A stretch of DNA of 64,000 bases from Blautia hansenii (GTDB lineage Bacteria; Bacillota; Clostridia; Lachnospirales; Lachnospiraceae). The notes under the pieces were generated by a model. That model was not told the origin of the DNA, made no database searches, and worked only from the letters and a program-made list of their open reading frames with translations. Positions within the stretch are counted from its first letter, which is position 1; each line of letters starts with the position of its first letter. Below are positions 18,657-29,736 of the stretch, one piece after another. Location: the NCBI RefSeq assembly GCF_013304445.1, contig NZ_JAAITA010000014.1:16533-80532 (forward strand). The letters run 5' to 3'. Made by a program: the position numbers and the translations under genes.

Positions 18657-18751
18657 GAGAAATGCACTATTATGGCAAGTTATGCCTAGGAGTCTATCAA
18701 AAAGAGACTTCAGCATTAATTAAATTAAAACATACAAGGGGTGAAACGTCA

Positions 18752-21700
18752 ATGGAGAAAAACAGAATCCGTTCCGTAACTAATGGTAAGGCAATGAGAA
18801 TGTCATACCAGCGCCAGAAAGAGGTACTGGAAATGCCAAACCTCATCGAGGTTCAGAAAGATTCTTACCAGTGGTTTCTGGACGAAGGCTTAAATGAGGT
18901 TTTTGAAGACATCTCTCCAATCGCAGACTATAGCGGTAAATTGAGCTTGGAATTTGTTGGCTTTACTTTGTGTGAAGATGAAAAGAAATATTCCATCGAG
19001 CAGTGTAAGGAAAGAGATGCAACATATGCAGCGCCTTTGAAAGTAAAGGTGAGATTACACAACAAAGAAAACGGCGAAATTGCTACACATGAGATTTTCA
19101 TGGGTGATTTGCCACTAATGACAGCAACCGGTACGTTTGTTATTAACGGTGCTGAACGTGTTATCGTCAGCCAGTTAGTACGTTCACCGGGTATTTATTA
19201 TGCAATCGCACACGATAAACTGGGAAAAACCCTGTATTCCTCTACTGTTATCCCCAACAGGGGCGCATGGCTGGAATATGAAACCGACTCCAATGACGTA
19301 TTCTATGTGCGTGTAGACAGAACCAGAAAAGTCCCTATTACAGTTTTGATTCGTGCTCTTGGTATTGGCACGAATGCGGAAATTATCGATTTATTCGGTG
19401 AAGAACCAAAGATTTTAGCCAGCTTTACAAAGGATACTTCCGAAAACTATCAGGAAGGTCTGCTGGAATTATACAAAAAGATTCGCCCGGGTGAACCGCT
19501 GGCTGTGGAAAGTGCAGAGAGCCTGATTACAAGCATGTTCTTTGACCCGCGGCGCTATGACCTGGCAAAAGTGGGACGTTACAAATTTAATAAGAAATTA
19601 CTCCTTCGTAATCGTATTGCAGGGCAGATGCTTGCTGAAGAGGTCGTGGATGTAACAACAGGCGAGATTATCGCAGAAGCCGGAACCGTTGTAACAAAGG
19701 AACTGGCTGACCAGATTCAGAACGCTGCTGTTCCATATGTATGGATTCAGGGCGAAGAGCGCAACATCAAAGTACTTTCCAGCATGGCGGTAGATATCAG
19801 AAGTCATGTGGATTTAAGCGAGGAAGAACTGAAAGAGCTGGGTGTTACAGAATTCGTATACTATCCGGTACTTGCAAAGATTCTGGAAGAAAATGAAGAA
19901 ACGGAAGATATCAAAGACGCAATCAGGAGAGACATTCATGAATTGATTCCGAAGCACATTACAAAGGAAGATATTCTGGCGTCTATCAACTACAACATGC
20001 ATCTGGAATACGGTCTTGGAACCGATGATGATATCGACCACTTAGGAAACAGACGTATCAGAGCTGTAGGTGAACTGTTGCAGAACCAGTACAGAATCGG
20101 TCTTTCCAGACTGGAAAGAGTGGTTCGTGAAAGAATGACCACCCAGGATTTAGATGGTATTTCACCGCAGTCCCTGATTAATATCAAACCGGTAACTGCA
20201 GCAGTGAAAGAATTCTTCGGTTCTTCTCAGCTGTCCCAGTTCATGGATCAGAACAACCCTCTGGGTGAGCTGACACATAAGAGACGTCTTTCCGCACTTG
20301 GACCTGGCGGTCTGTCCCGAGACAGAGCCGGATTCGAGGTACGAGATGTCCACTACTCCCATTACGGAAGAATGTGTCCTATCGAGACCCCTGAAGGTCC
20401 GAACATCGGTCTGATTAACTCTCTGGCTTCTTATGCGAGAATCAATGAGTATGGTTTCGTAGAAGCGCCTTACAGAAAGATTGATAAGACAGATAAGAAA
20501 AATCCTCGTGTTACAGATGAAGTTATCTATATGACAGCAGATGAAGAGGATAATTACCATGTAGCACAGGCGAATGAGCCGCTGGACGAAGAAGGACATT
20601 TCATTCATAAGAATGTATCCGGTCGTTACAGAGAAGAAACACAGGAATACGAACGCCAGATGTTCGATTATATGGACGTATCCCCGAAGATGGTGTTCTC
20701 AGTGGCTACAGCTTTGATTCCGTTCCTGCAGAACGACGACGCCAACCGTGCGCTCATGGGTTCCAACATGCAGCGTCAGGCCGTGCCGCTTCTGACGACA
20801 GACGCGCCGGTGGTTGGTACTGGTATGGAATCAAAAACAGCAGTGGACTCCGGTGTTTGTGTGCTTGCGGATAAAGCAGGTACTGTAGAGTGTGCTGCGT
20901 CAAAAGAAATTACTATTAAAAATGATGACGGTACAAAATCCGTTTATCATCTGACAAAATTCATGAGAAGTAACCAGAGTAACTGCTACAACCAGAGACC
21001 GATTGTGTTTAAGGGTGAGCATGTAGAAGCAGGACAGGTTATTGCAGACGGGCCTTCTACTTCTAACGGAGAACTGGCACTTGGTAAGAACCCGTTGATT
21101 GGATTCATGACCTGGGAAGGTTACAACTACGAGGATGCCGTTCTTCTGAGCGAAAGACTGGTTATGGATGATGTATATACATCTATTCATATTGAAGAAT
21201 ATGAAGCGGAAGCAAGAGATACCAAGCTGGGACCGGAAGAAATTACAAGAGATGTTCCTGGTGTGGGTGACGATGCATTAAAAGATTTGGACGAAAGAGG
21301 TATTATCCGTATCGGTGCGGAAGTTCGTGCCGGAGATATTCTGGTTGGTAAGGTAACTCCAAAGGGAGAGACAGAACTGACTGCAGAAGAAAGACTGCTT
21401 CGTGCTATCTTTGGTGAGAAAGCAAGAGAAGTGCGTGATACTTCCCTGAAAGTGCCGCATGGTGAATACGGTATTGTCGTAGACGCAAAAGTGTTTACAA
21501 GAGAAAACGGCGACGAGTTGTCACCGGGTGTAAACCAGGCTGTCCGCATCTACATCGCACAGAAGAGAAAAATCTCTGTTGGTGATAAGATGGCCGGTCG
21601 TCACGGTAACAAGGGTGTTGTCTCCCGTGTACTTCCTGTAGAAGATATGCCGTTCCTGCCAAATGGACGTCCGCTGGACATCGTACTGAATCCTCTGGGC

Positions 21701-22603
21701 GTGCCTTCCCGTATGAACATCGGACAGGTGCTGGAAATCCACTTGAGTCTTGCTGCGAAAGCACTTGGCTTCAATATTGCGACACCGGTATTTGACGGTG
21801 CAAACGAAAATGATATTCAGGATACACTGGAGCTTGCAAATGATTATGTAAATACAGAAGATTTTGAAGAGTTCCGTGCAAAATATGAAGATACATTAAG
21901 ACCGGAAGTTATGCAGTTCCTGGACGAAAACAAGGCTCACAGAGAGCTTTGGAAGGGCGTTCCGCTTTCCAGAGACGGAAAAGTAAGACTGCGTGACGGA
22001 CGTACAGGTGAATATTTCGACAGTCCGGTAACCATCGGACACATGCACTACCTGAAACTGCATCACCTGGTAGACGATAAGATTCATGCACGTTCCACTG
22101 GTCCATACTCCCTGGTAACACAGCAGCCGCTGGGTGGTAAAGCTCAGTTCGGCGGACAGCGTTTCGGAGAGATGGAGGTTTGGGCTCTGGAGGCTTACGG
22201 TGCATCTTATACTCTGCAGGAAATCCTGACAGTAAAATCCGATGATGTTATCGGTCGTGTGAAAACTTACGAAGCAATTATTAAAGGCGACAATATTCCG
22301 AAACCGGGTGTTCCGGAATCCTTCAAGGTACTTCTGAAAGAATTGCAGTCCCTGGGTCTTGACGTCAGAGTTCTGGGCGAAGATATGCAGGAAGTGGAAA
22401 TCATGGAAAACGTAGATTACGGCGATACAGACATGCGTTCCATTATCGAAGGCGATTCCAGAGGAAGAGAAGAAGAGGACTATGGCAGCCACGGATTCTC
22501 CAAACAGGAGTTTGAAGGAGAAGAACTGGTAGATGTTGAAGAAGAAGCTGATGAAGACGACGTATTCTTAGACTTTGATGAAGATGCTCTTGACGAAGAG
22601 TAA
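18752..22603 (+). CDS. rpoB: RNA polymerase beta subunit
   Basis: A 1283-residue subunit of core RNA polymerase. Expected landmarks appear in order, from [20 protein letters not shown] at the N-terminus to the rifampicin pocket ([20 protein letters not shown] then [10 protein letters not shown]), [28 protein letters not shown] and [20 protein letters not shown] near the end. The rifampicin-region residues equal to E. coli D516, H526 and S531 look wild type. ATG 18752 is chosen because AAGGGGTGAAA stands before it; a longer frame starts near 18662 but overlaps the promoter. The C-terminal 45 residues are strongly acidic ([21 protein letters not shown]). rpoC follows after 18 bases. Confidence 0.98.
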   Translation: MEKNRIRSVTNGKAMRMSYQRQKEVLEMPNLIEVQKDSYQWFLDEGLNEVFEDISPIADYSGKLSLEFVGFTLCEDEKKYSIEQCKERDATYAAPLKVKVRLHNKENGEIATHEIFMGDLPLMTATGTFVINGAERVIVSQLVRSPGIYYAIAHDKLGKTLYSSTVIPNRGAWLEYETDSNDVFYVRVDRTRKVPITVLIRALGIGTNAEIIDLFGEEPKILASFTKDTSENYQEGLLELYKKIRPGEPLAVESAESLITSMFFDPRRYDLAKVGRYKFNKKLLLRNRIAGQMLAEEVVDVTTGEIIAEAGTVVTKELADQIQNAAVPYVWIQGEERNIKVLSSMAVDIRSHVDLSEEELKELGVTEFVYYPVLAKILEENEETEDIKDAIRRDIHELIPKHITKEDILASINYNMHLEYGLGTDDDIDHLGNRRIRAVGELLQNQYRIGLSRLERVVRERMTTQDLDGISPQSLINIKPVTAAVKEFFGSSQLSQFMDQNNPLGELTHKRRLSALGPGGLSRDRAGFEVRDVHYSHYGRMCPIETPEGPNIGLINSLASYARINEYGFVEAPYRKIDKTDKKNPRVTDEVIYMTADEEDNYHVAQANEPLDEEGHFIHKNVSGRYREETQEYERQMFDYMDVSPKMVFSVATALIPFLQNDDANRALMGSNMQRQAVPLLTTDAPVVGTGMESKTAVDSGVCVLADKAGTVECAASKEITIKNDDGTKSVYHLTKFMRSNQSNCYNQRPIVFKGEHVEAGQVIADGPSTSNGELALGKNPLIGFMTWEGYNYEDAVLLSERLVMDDVYTSIHIEEYEAEARDTKLGPEEITRDVPGVGDDALKDLDERGIIRIGAEVRAGDILVGKVTPKGETELTAEERLLRAIFGEKAREVRDTSLKVPHGEYGIVVDAKVFTRENGDELSPGVNQAVRIYIAQKRKISVGDKMAGRHGNKGVVSRVLPVEDMPFLPNGRPLDIVLNPLGVPSRMNIGQVLEIHLSLAAKALGFNIATPVFDGANENDIQDTLELANDYVNTEDFEEFRAKYEDTLRPEVMQFLDENKAHRELWKGVPLSRDGKVRLRDGRTGEYFDSPVTIGHMHYLKLHHLVDDKIHARSTGPYSLVTQQPLGGKAQFGGQRFGEMEVWALEAYGASYTLQEILTVKSDDVIGRVKTYEAIIKGDNIPKPGVPESFKVLLKELQSLGLDVRVLGEDMQEVEIMENVDYGDTDMRSIIEGDSRGREEEDYGSHGFSKQEFEGEELVDVEEEADEDDVFLDFDEDALDEE

Positions 22604-22621
22604 GGAGGAAAGGAGTCCACA

Positions 22622-25600
22622 ATGCCAGAAACAGCAAAGAATGAGGTATATAAGCCAATGACCTTTGATGCCATTAAAATCGGACTGGCATCCCCGGAGA
22701 AAATCCGGGAATGGTCTCATGGTGAGGTGAAAAAACCGGAAACCATTAACTACAGAACACTGAAACCGGAAAAGGACGGCCTTTTCTGCGAAAGAATCTT
22801 CGGACCAAGCAAGGATTGGGAGTGTCACTGTGGTAAGTATAAGAAGATTCGTTATAAAGGCGTAATCTGTGACAGATGTGGTGTTGAAGTGACAAAAGCA
22901 TCTGTCCGCAGAGAGCGTATGGGACATATTGAACTGGCAGCGCCGGTTTCCCATATCTGGTATTTCAAGGGTATTCCTTCCAGAATGGGTCTGATTCTTG
23001 ACCTGTCCCCAAGAACTTTGGAAAAAGTTCTTTATTTTGCTAACTACATTGTACTGGATGCAGGAACTACAGACCTGCAGTACAAACAGGTTCTGACGGA
23101 GAGAGAATATCAGGACGCCAGAGAAAAATATGGCGAAGAATTCCGCGTGGGCATGGGTGCAGAAGCGATTCAGGAACTTCTGGCAGCTATCGACCTGGAA
23201 AGAGAATCCAAAGAGCTCAAAGCGGGCTTAAAGGATTCCACAGGCCAGAAACGTGCCCGTATTGTAAAACGTCTGGAAGTTGTAGAAGCTTTCCGTGAAT
23301 CCGGAAACAGACCGGACTGGATGATTATGACTGTTGTTCCGGTAATTCCGCCGGATTTACGTCCTATGGTACAGCTGGACGGCGGACGTTTTGCAACCTC
23401 TGACTTAAATGATTTGTACAGAAGAATTATCAATAGAAACAACCGTCTGAAAAGACTGTTGGAACTGGGCGCACCGGATATTATTGTCCGCAACGAGAAG
23501 AGAATGCTGCAGGAAGCTGTGGATGCTCTTATCGACAATGGACGCCGCGGCCGTCCGGTTACAGGTCCTGGAAACAGAGCGCTGAAATCCCTTTCCGATA
23601 TGCTGAAAGGTAAATCAGGACGTTTCCGTCAGAACCTGCTTGGTAAACGTGTTGACTACTCAGGACGTTCCGTTATCGTCGTAGGACCGGAACTGAAAAT
23701 TTTCCAGTGTGGTCTTCCGAAAGAAATGGCTATCGAGCTGTTTAAGCCATTTGTAATGAAAGAACTGGTATCTAACGGTACTGCCCACAACATCAAGAAT
23801 GCAAAGAAGATGGTAGAAAAGCTGGAGCCGGCTGTATGGGACGTACTGGAAGATGTTATTAAAGAGCATCCGGTTATGTTAAACCGTGCACCTACTCTGC
23901 ATAGACTTGGTATTCAGGCCTTTGAACCGATTCTGGTAGAGGGTAAGGCAATTAAGCTGCACCCATTGGTTTGTACTGCGTTCAACGCGGACTTCGATGG
24001 TGACCAGATGGCGGTTCACCTTCCATTGTCTGTAGAAGCTCAGGCAGAGTGCCGTTTCCTTCTGCTTTCACCGAACAACCTGCTGAAACCGTCTGATGGT
24101 GGTCCGGTAGCCGTTCCTTCACAGGATATGGTTCTTGGTATTTACTATCTGACACAGGAAAGACCGGGAAGCAAGGGAGAAGGCAAGATATTCAAGAGTG
24201 TAAACGAAGCTATTCTGGCTTATGAAAACCAGGCCATTACTCTGCAGACCAAGATTTTTGTATATGCAGAGAAGAAAATGGCTGACGGAAGCATTTTAAG
24301 AGGAAAGGTGCCGTCCACACTGGGACGTCTTCTGTTCAACGAAATTCTTCCTCAGGATTTAGGCTTTGTTGACAGAACTGTACCGGGCAATGAATTGCTT
24401 CCGGAAGTGGATTTCCTGGTAGGAAAGAAACAGTTAAAACAGATTCTGGAAAAAGTTATCAATACTCACGGCGCAACCAAGACGGCAGAAGTTTTGGATG
24501 CAATTAAAGCTATGGGTTACAAATATTCTACAAGAGCGGCTATGACGGTATCTATTTCCGATATGACCGTGCCGCCTCAGAAACCGGAAATGATTAAACA
24601 GGCACAGGATACCGTTGACCTGATTACCAAGAACTTCAAACGTGGTCTGATTACAGAAGAAGAGCGTTACAAAGAAGTTGTAGATACATGGAAAAAGACG
24701 GACGATGCCCTGACAAAAGCGCTGCTTACCGGACTGGACAAGTATAACAACATCTTCATGATGGCTGACTCCGGTGCCCGTGGTTCTGATAAGCAGATTA
24801 AACAGCTGGCAGGTATGCGTGGTTTGATGGCCGATACAACTGGTCACACCATCGAGTTGCCTATTAAATCAAACTTCCGTGAAGGTCTGGACGTACTGGA
24901 ATACTTCATGTCTGCCCATGGTGCTCGTAAAGGTCTGTCCGATACAGCGCTTCGTACCGCCGACTCCGGTTACCTGACAAGACGTCTGGTTGACGTTTCT
25001 CAGGAACTGATTGTCCGCGATGTGGACTGCTGTGAAGGTACAGGAGAAATTCCGGGTATGTGGATTAAAGCCTTTGCAGACGGAAAAGAAGAAATCGAAA
25101 GTCTTCAGGAACGTATTACAGGACGTTTCTCCTGCGAGACAATCAAAGATAAAGATGGAAATGTTATCGTAAAAGCAAACCATATGATTACACCGAAACG
25201 TGCTGCAAGAGTGGTAAAAGACGGTGTAAACGCAGAAGGCAAGCCATACGATACTGTAAAAATCCGTACGATTCTTACCTGTAAATGTAAGATTGGTGTC
25301 TGCGCAAAATGTTACGGTGCCAACATGGCTACAGGTGAGCCGGTACAGGTTGGTGAATCTGTTGGTATCATTGCAGCGCAGTCCATCGGTGAACCTGGTA
25401 CACAGCTTACCATGCGTACTTTCCATACCGGTGGTGTGGCCGGCGGAGATATCACACAGGGTCTTCCTCGTGTCGAAGAACTTTTCGAGGCAAGAAAGCC
25501 GAAAGGTCTTGCCATTATCACGGAAATCCAGGGTGTTGCGACTCTGAAAGATACTAAGAAGAAGCGTGAGATTATTGTTACAGACAATGAGAGCGGTGAA

Positions 25601-26323
25601 TCCAAGACTTACCTGATTCCATACGGCTCCCGTATTAAAGTACAGGATGGCGATTATCTGGAAGCAGGTGACGAACTGACAGAAGGTTCTGTAAATCCGC
25701 ATGATATCCTGAGAATTAAGGGTGTTCGTGCTGTACAGGATTACATGATTCGCGAAGTACAGCGAGTTTACCGTCTGCAGGGTGTAGAAATCAACGATAA
25801 GCATATCGAAGTGATTGTTCGCCAGATGTTGAAGAAAATCCGTATCGAGAATAATGGAGATACAGAATTCCTTCCGGGTACTCTGGTAGACGTTTTAGAC
25901 TTCGAGGAGGAAAATGGAAAACTTATTGCAGAGGGCAAAGAGCCGGCAGAAGGCCAGCAGGTTATGCTGGGTATCACAAAGGCTTCTCTGGCAACCAACT
26001 CCTTCTTATCAGCCGCTTCCTTCCAGGAAACTACAAAGGTTCTTACAGAAGCAGCTATCAAAGGTAAGATTGACCCGCTTATCGGTCTGAAAGAAAACGT
26101 TCTTATCGGTAAATTGATTCCGGCTGGTACAGGTATGAAGACTTATGCCAACATTAAGCTGGATACAGACGGAGATGACGAAGAAGAGTTTGAAGACGAC
26201 TTAGATGAGACAGAAGATGAATTACTGGAAACTGCAGAGGATTCTGAAGATGCAGAAGGGGAAGAAGCAGAAGAAATGGAACTTTCTGAAGAGGAAGAAG
26301 AAGCAGAATTAACAGAAGAATAA
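22622..26323 (+). CDS. rpoC: RNA polymerase beta' subunit
   Basis: A 1233-residue subunit carrying the active-site NADFDGD motif (455-461, the Mg-binding Asp triad). The N-terminal zinc site is [20 protein letters not shown]; the second zinc site is formed by CCEGTGE and [13 protein letters not shown]. The trigger-loop region ([15 protein letters not shown]) and [19 protein letters not shown] are intact. After the last conserved block there is an unusual tail of about 50 residues, nearly all Asp/Glu (for instance [19 protein letters not shown]). The ATG has AAGGAGGAAAGGAG upstream. It is translated as an operon with rpoB. Confidence 0.98.
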   Translation: MPETAKNEVYKPMTFDAIKIGLASPEKIREWSHGEVKKPETINYRTLKPEKDGLFCERIFGPSKDWECHCGKYKKIRYKGVICDRCGVEVTKASVRRERMGHIELAAPVSHIWYFKGIPSRMGLILDLSPRTLEKVLYFANYIVLDAGTTDLQYKQVLTEREYQDAREKYGEEFRVGMGAEAIQELLAAIDLERESKELKAGLKDSTGQKRARIVKRLEVVEAFRESGNRPDWMIMTVVPVIPPDLRPMVQLDGGRFATSDLNDLYRRIINRNNRLKRLLELGAPDIIVRNEKRMLQEAVDALIDNGRRGRPVTGPGNRALKSLSDMLKGKSGRFRQNLLGKRVDYSGRSVIVVGPELKIFQCGLPKEMAIELFKPFVMKELVSNGTAHNIKNAKKMVEKLEPAVWDVLEDVIKEHPVMLNRAPTLHRLGIQAFEPILVEGKAIKLHPLVCTAFNADFDGDQMAVHLPLSVEAQAECRFLLLSPNNLLKPSDGGPVAVPSQDMVLGIYYLTQERPGSKGEGKIFKSVNEAILAYENQAITLQTKIFVYAEKKMADGSILRGKVPSTLGRLLFNEILPQDLGFVDRTVPGNELLPEVDFLVGKKQLKQILEKVINTHGATKTAEVLDAIKAMGYKYSTRAAMTVSISDMTVPPQKPEMIKQAQDTVDLITKNFKRGLITEEERYKEVVDTWKKTDDALTKALLTGLDKYNNIFMMADSGARGSDKQIKQLAGMRGLMADTTGHTIELPIKSNFREGLDVLEYFMSAHGARKGLSDTALRTADSGYLTRRLVDVSQELIVRDVDCCEGTGEIPGMWIKAFADGKEEIESLQERITGRFSCETIKDKDGNVIVKANHMITPKRAARVVKDGVNAEGKPYDTVKIRTILTCKCKIGVCAKCYGANMATGEPVQVGESVGIIAAQSIGEPGTQLTMRTFHTGGVAGGDITQGLPRVEELFEARKPKGLAIITEIQGVATLKDTKKKREIIVTDNESGESKTYLIPYGSRIKVQDGDYLEAGDELTEGSVNPHDILRIKGVRAVQDYMIREVQRVYRLQGVEINDKHIEVIVRQMLKKIRIENNGDTEFLPGTLVDVLDFEEENGKLIAEGKEPAEGQQVMLGITKASLATNSFLSAASFQETTKVLTEAAIKGKIDPLIGLKENVLIGKLIPAGTGMKTYANIKLDTDGDDEEEFEDDLDETEDELLETAEDSEDAEGEEAEEMELSEEEEEAELTEE

Positions 26324-26372
26324 AAACAGAAGCACGGAGAATTCCGAAAGGGGTTTTCCGTGCTTCTGTTTT
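26323..26372. terminator. Bidirectional terminator between rpoC and ROK gene
   Basis: A 16-bp perfect stem, AAAACAGAAGCACGGA (26323-26338) and TCCGTGCTTCTGTTTT (26357-26372). The A-run and T-run on either side let it serve both converging genes. Confidence 0.9.
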
Positions 26373-27552
26373 ATATAACAGATATGTAAAACTGTTTAAT
26401 AGCATAGGCCGCAGCGCCGGCAGCGCCTTCCAAAGGATTGTAGGGAAGGATGTTTACGGTCTGGTCTGTTGGGTCATCCACAAAAAGGAGCTGCTGCTTA
26501 ATGTAGTCCATGAGTTCCTCACTGATTTCCTTGTTGGAAAAGAGGGGGCAGTGAAGATAAATCTTGTCCGGGTTCATAATAATGGCCAGATTGGAAATGG
26601 TAACACCTAAATATTTCAGGGCAGTGGAAATATAACTGCCTACCTGAGGGTCGCCCAGGGAGAAGGCCTTGGATATATCCTCCAGCGTCAGTTCTTCCGC
26701 GGAAGGCTTTAGGGAAGTCAGAACCGTTGCAGCGTTGCTGTTGTAAAGCAACCGGCAATATTTTAAGAGCCAGGTTTCGCTGCAGTAAGTCTGAAGACAG
26801 CCGCGCTTGCCGCATTCGCATTTTTTGCCTTCTGGATTTACAATGGTGTGTCCAATCTCTCCGGCATAGTAGTTTGTACCCTGAAAGAGGCGGCTGTCTT
26901 TCATCATGGCACAGAACATTCCCAGTCCTATATGGAAAAAAGCAAAAGTTTCCGGTGAAGACTTGTCGAACAGATAGCGTCCGAAAGCCATACAGCGCAC
27001 ATTATTTTCACATATTACCGGAAATGGAAGGCGCTTTTTTAATTCTTTCCCGCTGAATCCGGGAAAAGTAGAAGAATTTACAATCACCTTATCTTGTTTG
27101 TGATCAATGTGTCCGGGTACAGCAACACCAATTCCTATAAGAGAGTTGGAGATTTCAGGGAGACTGTCCAAAATCTCTGTGATTTTATGTATCAGGAATT
27201 CCGTAATGTTTTCTTTTGGCTCTGCTTTCCTCAGTATGGAAGTTTCGAATACAGGTTTTCCCCGGAGATTGCAGATGAGAAAACGTACATGCCGCAGGGT
27301 GAATTCTACTCCCATGGAATATACATGGTCGGGAACGATATCCAGCAGAATTTTCTTTCGTCCGGGAGAAGAGTCTCCAAGGGTTTCATCCGAACCTAAT
27401 TCCCGGATAATACCTTCCTGAATAAAATTTGAGGATATGGAAGTTACTGTAGCGGGGGTAATCTGTGTTTTTTTGGCAATGGTTGAACGGGCAACCGGAG
27501 CATGACGGAAAATATATTCCAGAATGGTGCTTCTGTTTTCCTGAGTGGTCAT
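26371..27552 (-). CDS. ROK-family transcriptional regulator
   Basis: A 393-residue regulator. A winged-helix DNA-binding domain (about 1-70: RSTILEYIFRHAPVARSTIA, then KTQITPATVTSISS) precedes a ROK domain with GVAVPGHID, AGEIGHTIVNPEGKKCECG and KRGCLQTYCSE (zinc loop). ATG 27552 is chosen because AGGAGG lies about 10 bases upstream; an earlier in-frame start would overlap the preceding gene. It lies 31 bases after the DUF4838 gene in the same operon and is divergent from a sugar ABC operon. It is therefore the likely local repressor, inactivated by a sugar that the operon imports (inference). Confidence 0.9.
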   Translation of the reverse strand: MTTQENRSTILEYIFRHAPVARSTIAKKTQITPATVTSISSNFIQEGIIRELGSDETLGDSSPGRKKILLDIVPDHVYSMGVEFTLRHVRFLICNLRGKPVFETSILRKAEPKENITEFLIHKITEILDSLPEISNSLIGIGVAVPGHIDHKQDKVIVNSSTFPGFSGKELKKRLPFPVICENNVRCMAFGRYLFDKSSPETFAFFHIGLGMFCAMMKDSRLFQGTNYYAGEIGHTIVNPEGKKCECGKRGCLQTYCSETWLLKYCRLLYNSNAATVLTSLKPSAEELTLEDISKAFSLGDPQVGSYISTALKYLGVTISNLAIIMNPDKIYLHCPLFSNKEISEELMDYIKQQLLFVDDPTDQTVNILPYNPLEGAAGAAAYAIKQFYISVI

Positions 27553-27583
27553 AAGCTGCAAACCTCCTGTAACAAATCTAATA

Positions 27584-29497
27584 TTAAAAGTTTTCAATCA
27601 GAGGAAAGCCAGTATAATTGGTAGAAACTTCCACTACCCGATAAACATCAAGGGCTTTCTGGAAAGTGTCTTCCTGCGAACAAATATAATAGGTAAAGGT
27701 TTTCCAGGCTTCTCCGGCCTCTTGTGTCCTGCCGTCAGCAAGAAGGAAGAGGGCTTTTGATAATAATATACAATATTCCCTGTGGTAGTCAAGGTGTTTC
27801 CAGAAAAGCTGCTGTACAGGGGGCAGCGCTGCTTTGTCCTGGGCAGCGCACACAGACAAAAAGGTTTCTGCTGTCTGTGCCACCTGCTTCATGTTCTTTG
27901 CCACAGCAGGATTTTGACGGCTACCTTTGCCATTGCAGTAATCGCAGTTGCACAGAGATGAGAGCCGGGACAGGTAGGAAAAGCAGGATTCCCAGTCCTT
28001 TCCGTAGGCGGCCTGGAAATACTCCTCCACCAGTTCTTCAAAGGAGCAGTCTGTTCCGAAAAGACATTTTCCCATAATGTAGTTGGGCAGTCCGTTGGGG
28101 AGAAAGCAGCGGAGTTCCTGACAACTCATGTATCCGTCCAGTTTTAAATCCGTCAGGCGGTGAATATCCTCGTAGATAATCCGCGAAATATGCAGGTATC
28201 CCATATCTCCATAATGAGCTCGGCCCAGGGGATAGTCATAATCGAAACACTCTCCGTGGAAAATTTTCTGCCACTGAGCCAGAAAAGAAAGGTTTTCTGT
28301 TAGATTTACCGGCAGGGTAATCTGATTTCTCTGGTACGGTACAGGTGCGGGGAGTTGTTCCGGAATTTCATAGGACTGCAGAAATGTTCGGCTGATAGGG
28401 GCGAACATCATAACAAACCGATGAGGGTGGAGTAATTTTTCTTCTATGGGAGCCCACAGAAGTTCTTCGTAAATCAGAAAAACAATTTTTGTGTCCAGAT
28501 GTTTTTGGCTCAGGGCTCTGTCAATTTCATTCAAAATATGTACATACAGGTCCGAAGGTAAATGCTTTTTGCAGGTATCACATTCGCAGTGGTTGTTGGA
28601 AGCGTCTGCCAGCCATACATGGAGATAGTCTACTTCAGGATGGAGCATGGCATAAGCCGTTACCTTTTCTGCGAAAGAAGCAATGACATCTGGGTTGGAA
28701 TAGCACAGGTTTGTGTTGATTGGAATGCCCTGAAAAAATCCTCTTTTTCCGTCTATAAGAGCTGTCATGTTTTCCTGTTCTTTGGTAAGAGTCGTGTCTG
28801 AAGGAACCCATCCCAGAGTATTTTGTCCCAGTACGGAACAAGTCCAGCCGTGCCCTACCCTATGGTGTTTCAAGCTTCTTTTCTGCAGTTCCCGGTCAAT
28901 AACCGAGGAAATTTCGGCTGCCTTTTCCAGAGAAAATGCTTCCGGTTTCTTCAGAGGATTGTTTTTATGGCTGTACCATAGATTTAGAAAAGCATAAGGG
29001 AGCTCAAACTGCAGAAAAAAGGAATTGTAGCCCAGTTTCGGAAGCCAGTCGATAAATTCCAAAATATTTTCCGGCGTATCTGCGCCTTCGATACAGACTC
29101 CTCTGTGACGATAACGTGCCTTTTGGCGCCGGGAAATCTGGATTTCTTCTATATGGGGGACAGAAGGAATCCATTCATATTCTTTTCCCGGTCTTAGAAA
29201 GCGGCAGCCCAGAAGCGTGAGATACTGATACACGCCCAGGAGTACAGAGCGGGGATTACTGCCTTTGATATGCCCGCTTAAATGGGAGATTTCAATTTCG
29301 TATTCATCTTCATCTGAAGAACATTCAGAATCAGGAAAGAGTCCGAGGCATATTTTTTTGCGGTAAGTCTCGTCCGTCTGCTCAGTATCTTGCGAAAAAG
29401 AAATCATATTATTTATTTTTGATAAGTAATATCTCAACTCAGAACCAGCGAACAGAATGGTTTTTGATGTTGATAAATACTCAACTCGGATATCCAT
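27584..29497 (-). CDS. DUF4838 / GH20-like glycoside hydrolase-family protein
   Basis: A 637-residue cytoplasmic protein, no signal peptide. An N-terminal alpha/beta domain like those before GH20/GH67 barrels (GSNPRSVLLGVYQYLTLLGC, about 1-120) precedes a TIM-barrel region (RYRHRGVCIEGADTPENILE; WLPKLGYNSFFLQFELP) with the DUF4838 motif VDYLHVWLADASNNHCECDT and CKK. A second Cys cluster, CNCDYCNGKG, lies in the helical C-terminal region. It probably removes a hexosamine or uronic acid from imported oligosaccharides; enzyme activity is not proven for most of the family. GGAGGG precedes the ATG. It is co-transcribed with the ROK regulator and divergent from the transporter genes. Confidence 0.75.
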   Translation of the reverse strand: MDIRVEYLSTSKTILFAGSELRYYLSKINNMISFSQDTEQTDETYRKKICLGLFPDSECSSDEDEYEIEISHLSGHIKGSNPRSVLLGVYQYLTLLGCRFLRPGKEYEWIPSVPHIEEIQISRRQKARYRHRGVCIEGADTPENILEFIDWLPKLGYNSFFLQFELPYAFLNLWYSHKNNPLKKPEAFSLEKAAEISSVIDRELQKRSLKHHRVGHGWTCSVLGQNTLGWVPSDTTLTKEQENMTALIDGKRGFFQGIPINTNLCYSNPDVIASFAEKVTAYAMLHPEVDYLHVWLADASNNHCECDTCKKHLPSDLYVHILNEIDRALSQKHLDTKIVFLIYEELLWAPIEEKLLHPHRFVMMFAPISRTFLQSYEIPEQLPAPVPYQRNQITLPVNLTENLSFLAQWQKIFHGECFDYDYPLGRAHYGDMGYLHISRIIYEDIHRLTDLKLDGYMSCQELRCFLPNGLPNYIMGKCLFGTDCSFEELVEEYFQAAYGKDWESCFSYLSRLSSLCNCDYCNGKGSRQNPAVAKNMKQVAQTAETFLSVCAAQDKAALPPVQQLFWKHLDYHREYCILLSKALFLLADGRTQEAGEAWKTFTYYICSQEDTFQKALDVYRVVEVSTNYTGFPLIENF

Positions 29498-29550
29498 TTT
29501 TAGCCCTCCATAGTTTGGTTATTAAAAATAATAAATTGTAAATTGATTAT

Positions 29551-29687
29551 AACGAAAAGAAAACGAAAAGTATATGTGAAAAATGCACATAAAATAAAAA
29601 GTTAAATTGACTATATTTAACAAAATAGTAAATAAATGTTGATTTATTACCAAGAACATAGTATATTATACCCATGGAAACGAAAAG
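29551..29687. promoter_or_regulatory. Divergent control region with repeats and palindrome
   Basis: Three copies of AACGAAAAG lie at 29551-29559, 29562-29570 and 29679-29687. A perfect inverted repeat GTTAAAT-N7-ATTTAAC lies at 29601-29621, and a second (AATAAA-N6-TTTATT) just beyond it near 29631-29648. These are candidate operators for the adjacent ROK regulator. Confidence 0.55.
29639..29667 (+). promoter_or_regulatory. Promoter of the ABC operon
   Basis: TTGATT (29639-29644), 17-base spacer, TATATT (29662-29667). It overlaps one inverted repeat and stands next to a 9-base direct repeat. Confidence 0.65.
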
Positions 29688-29736
29688 GGAAAAAGAGGAA
29701 ATGATAATTATATAAAATAAATAAATGGAGGGCTAT

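Noticed and set aside
24869..25804. A 311-codon frame antisense to rpoC
   Set aside because: It lies wholly inside a conserved rpoC region, has a low-quality Cys/Phe/Thr-rich product and no start signal; codon bias of rpoC explains it.
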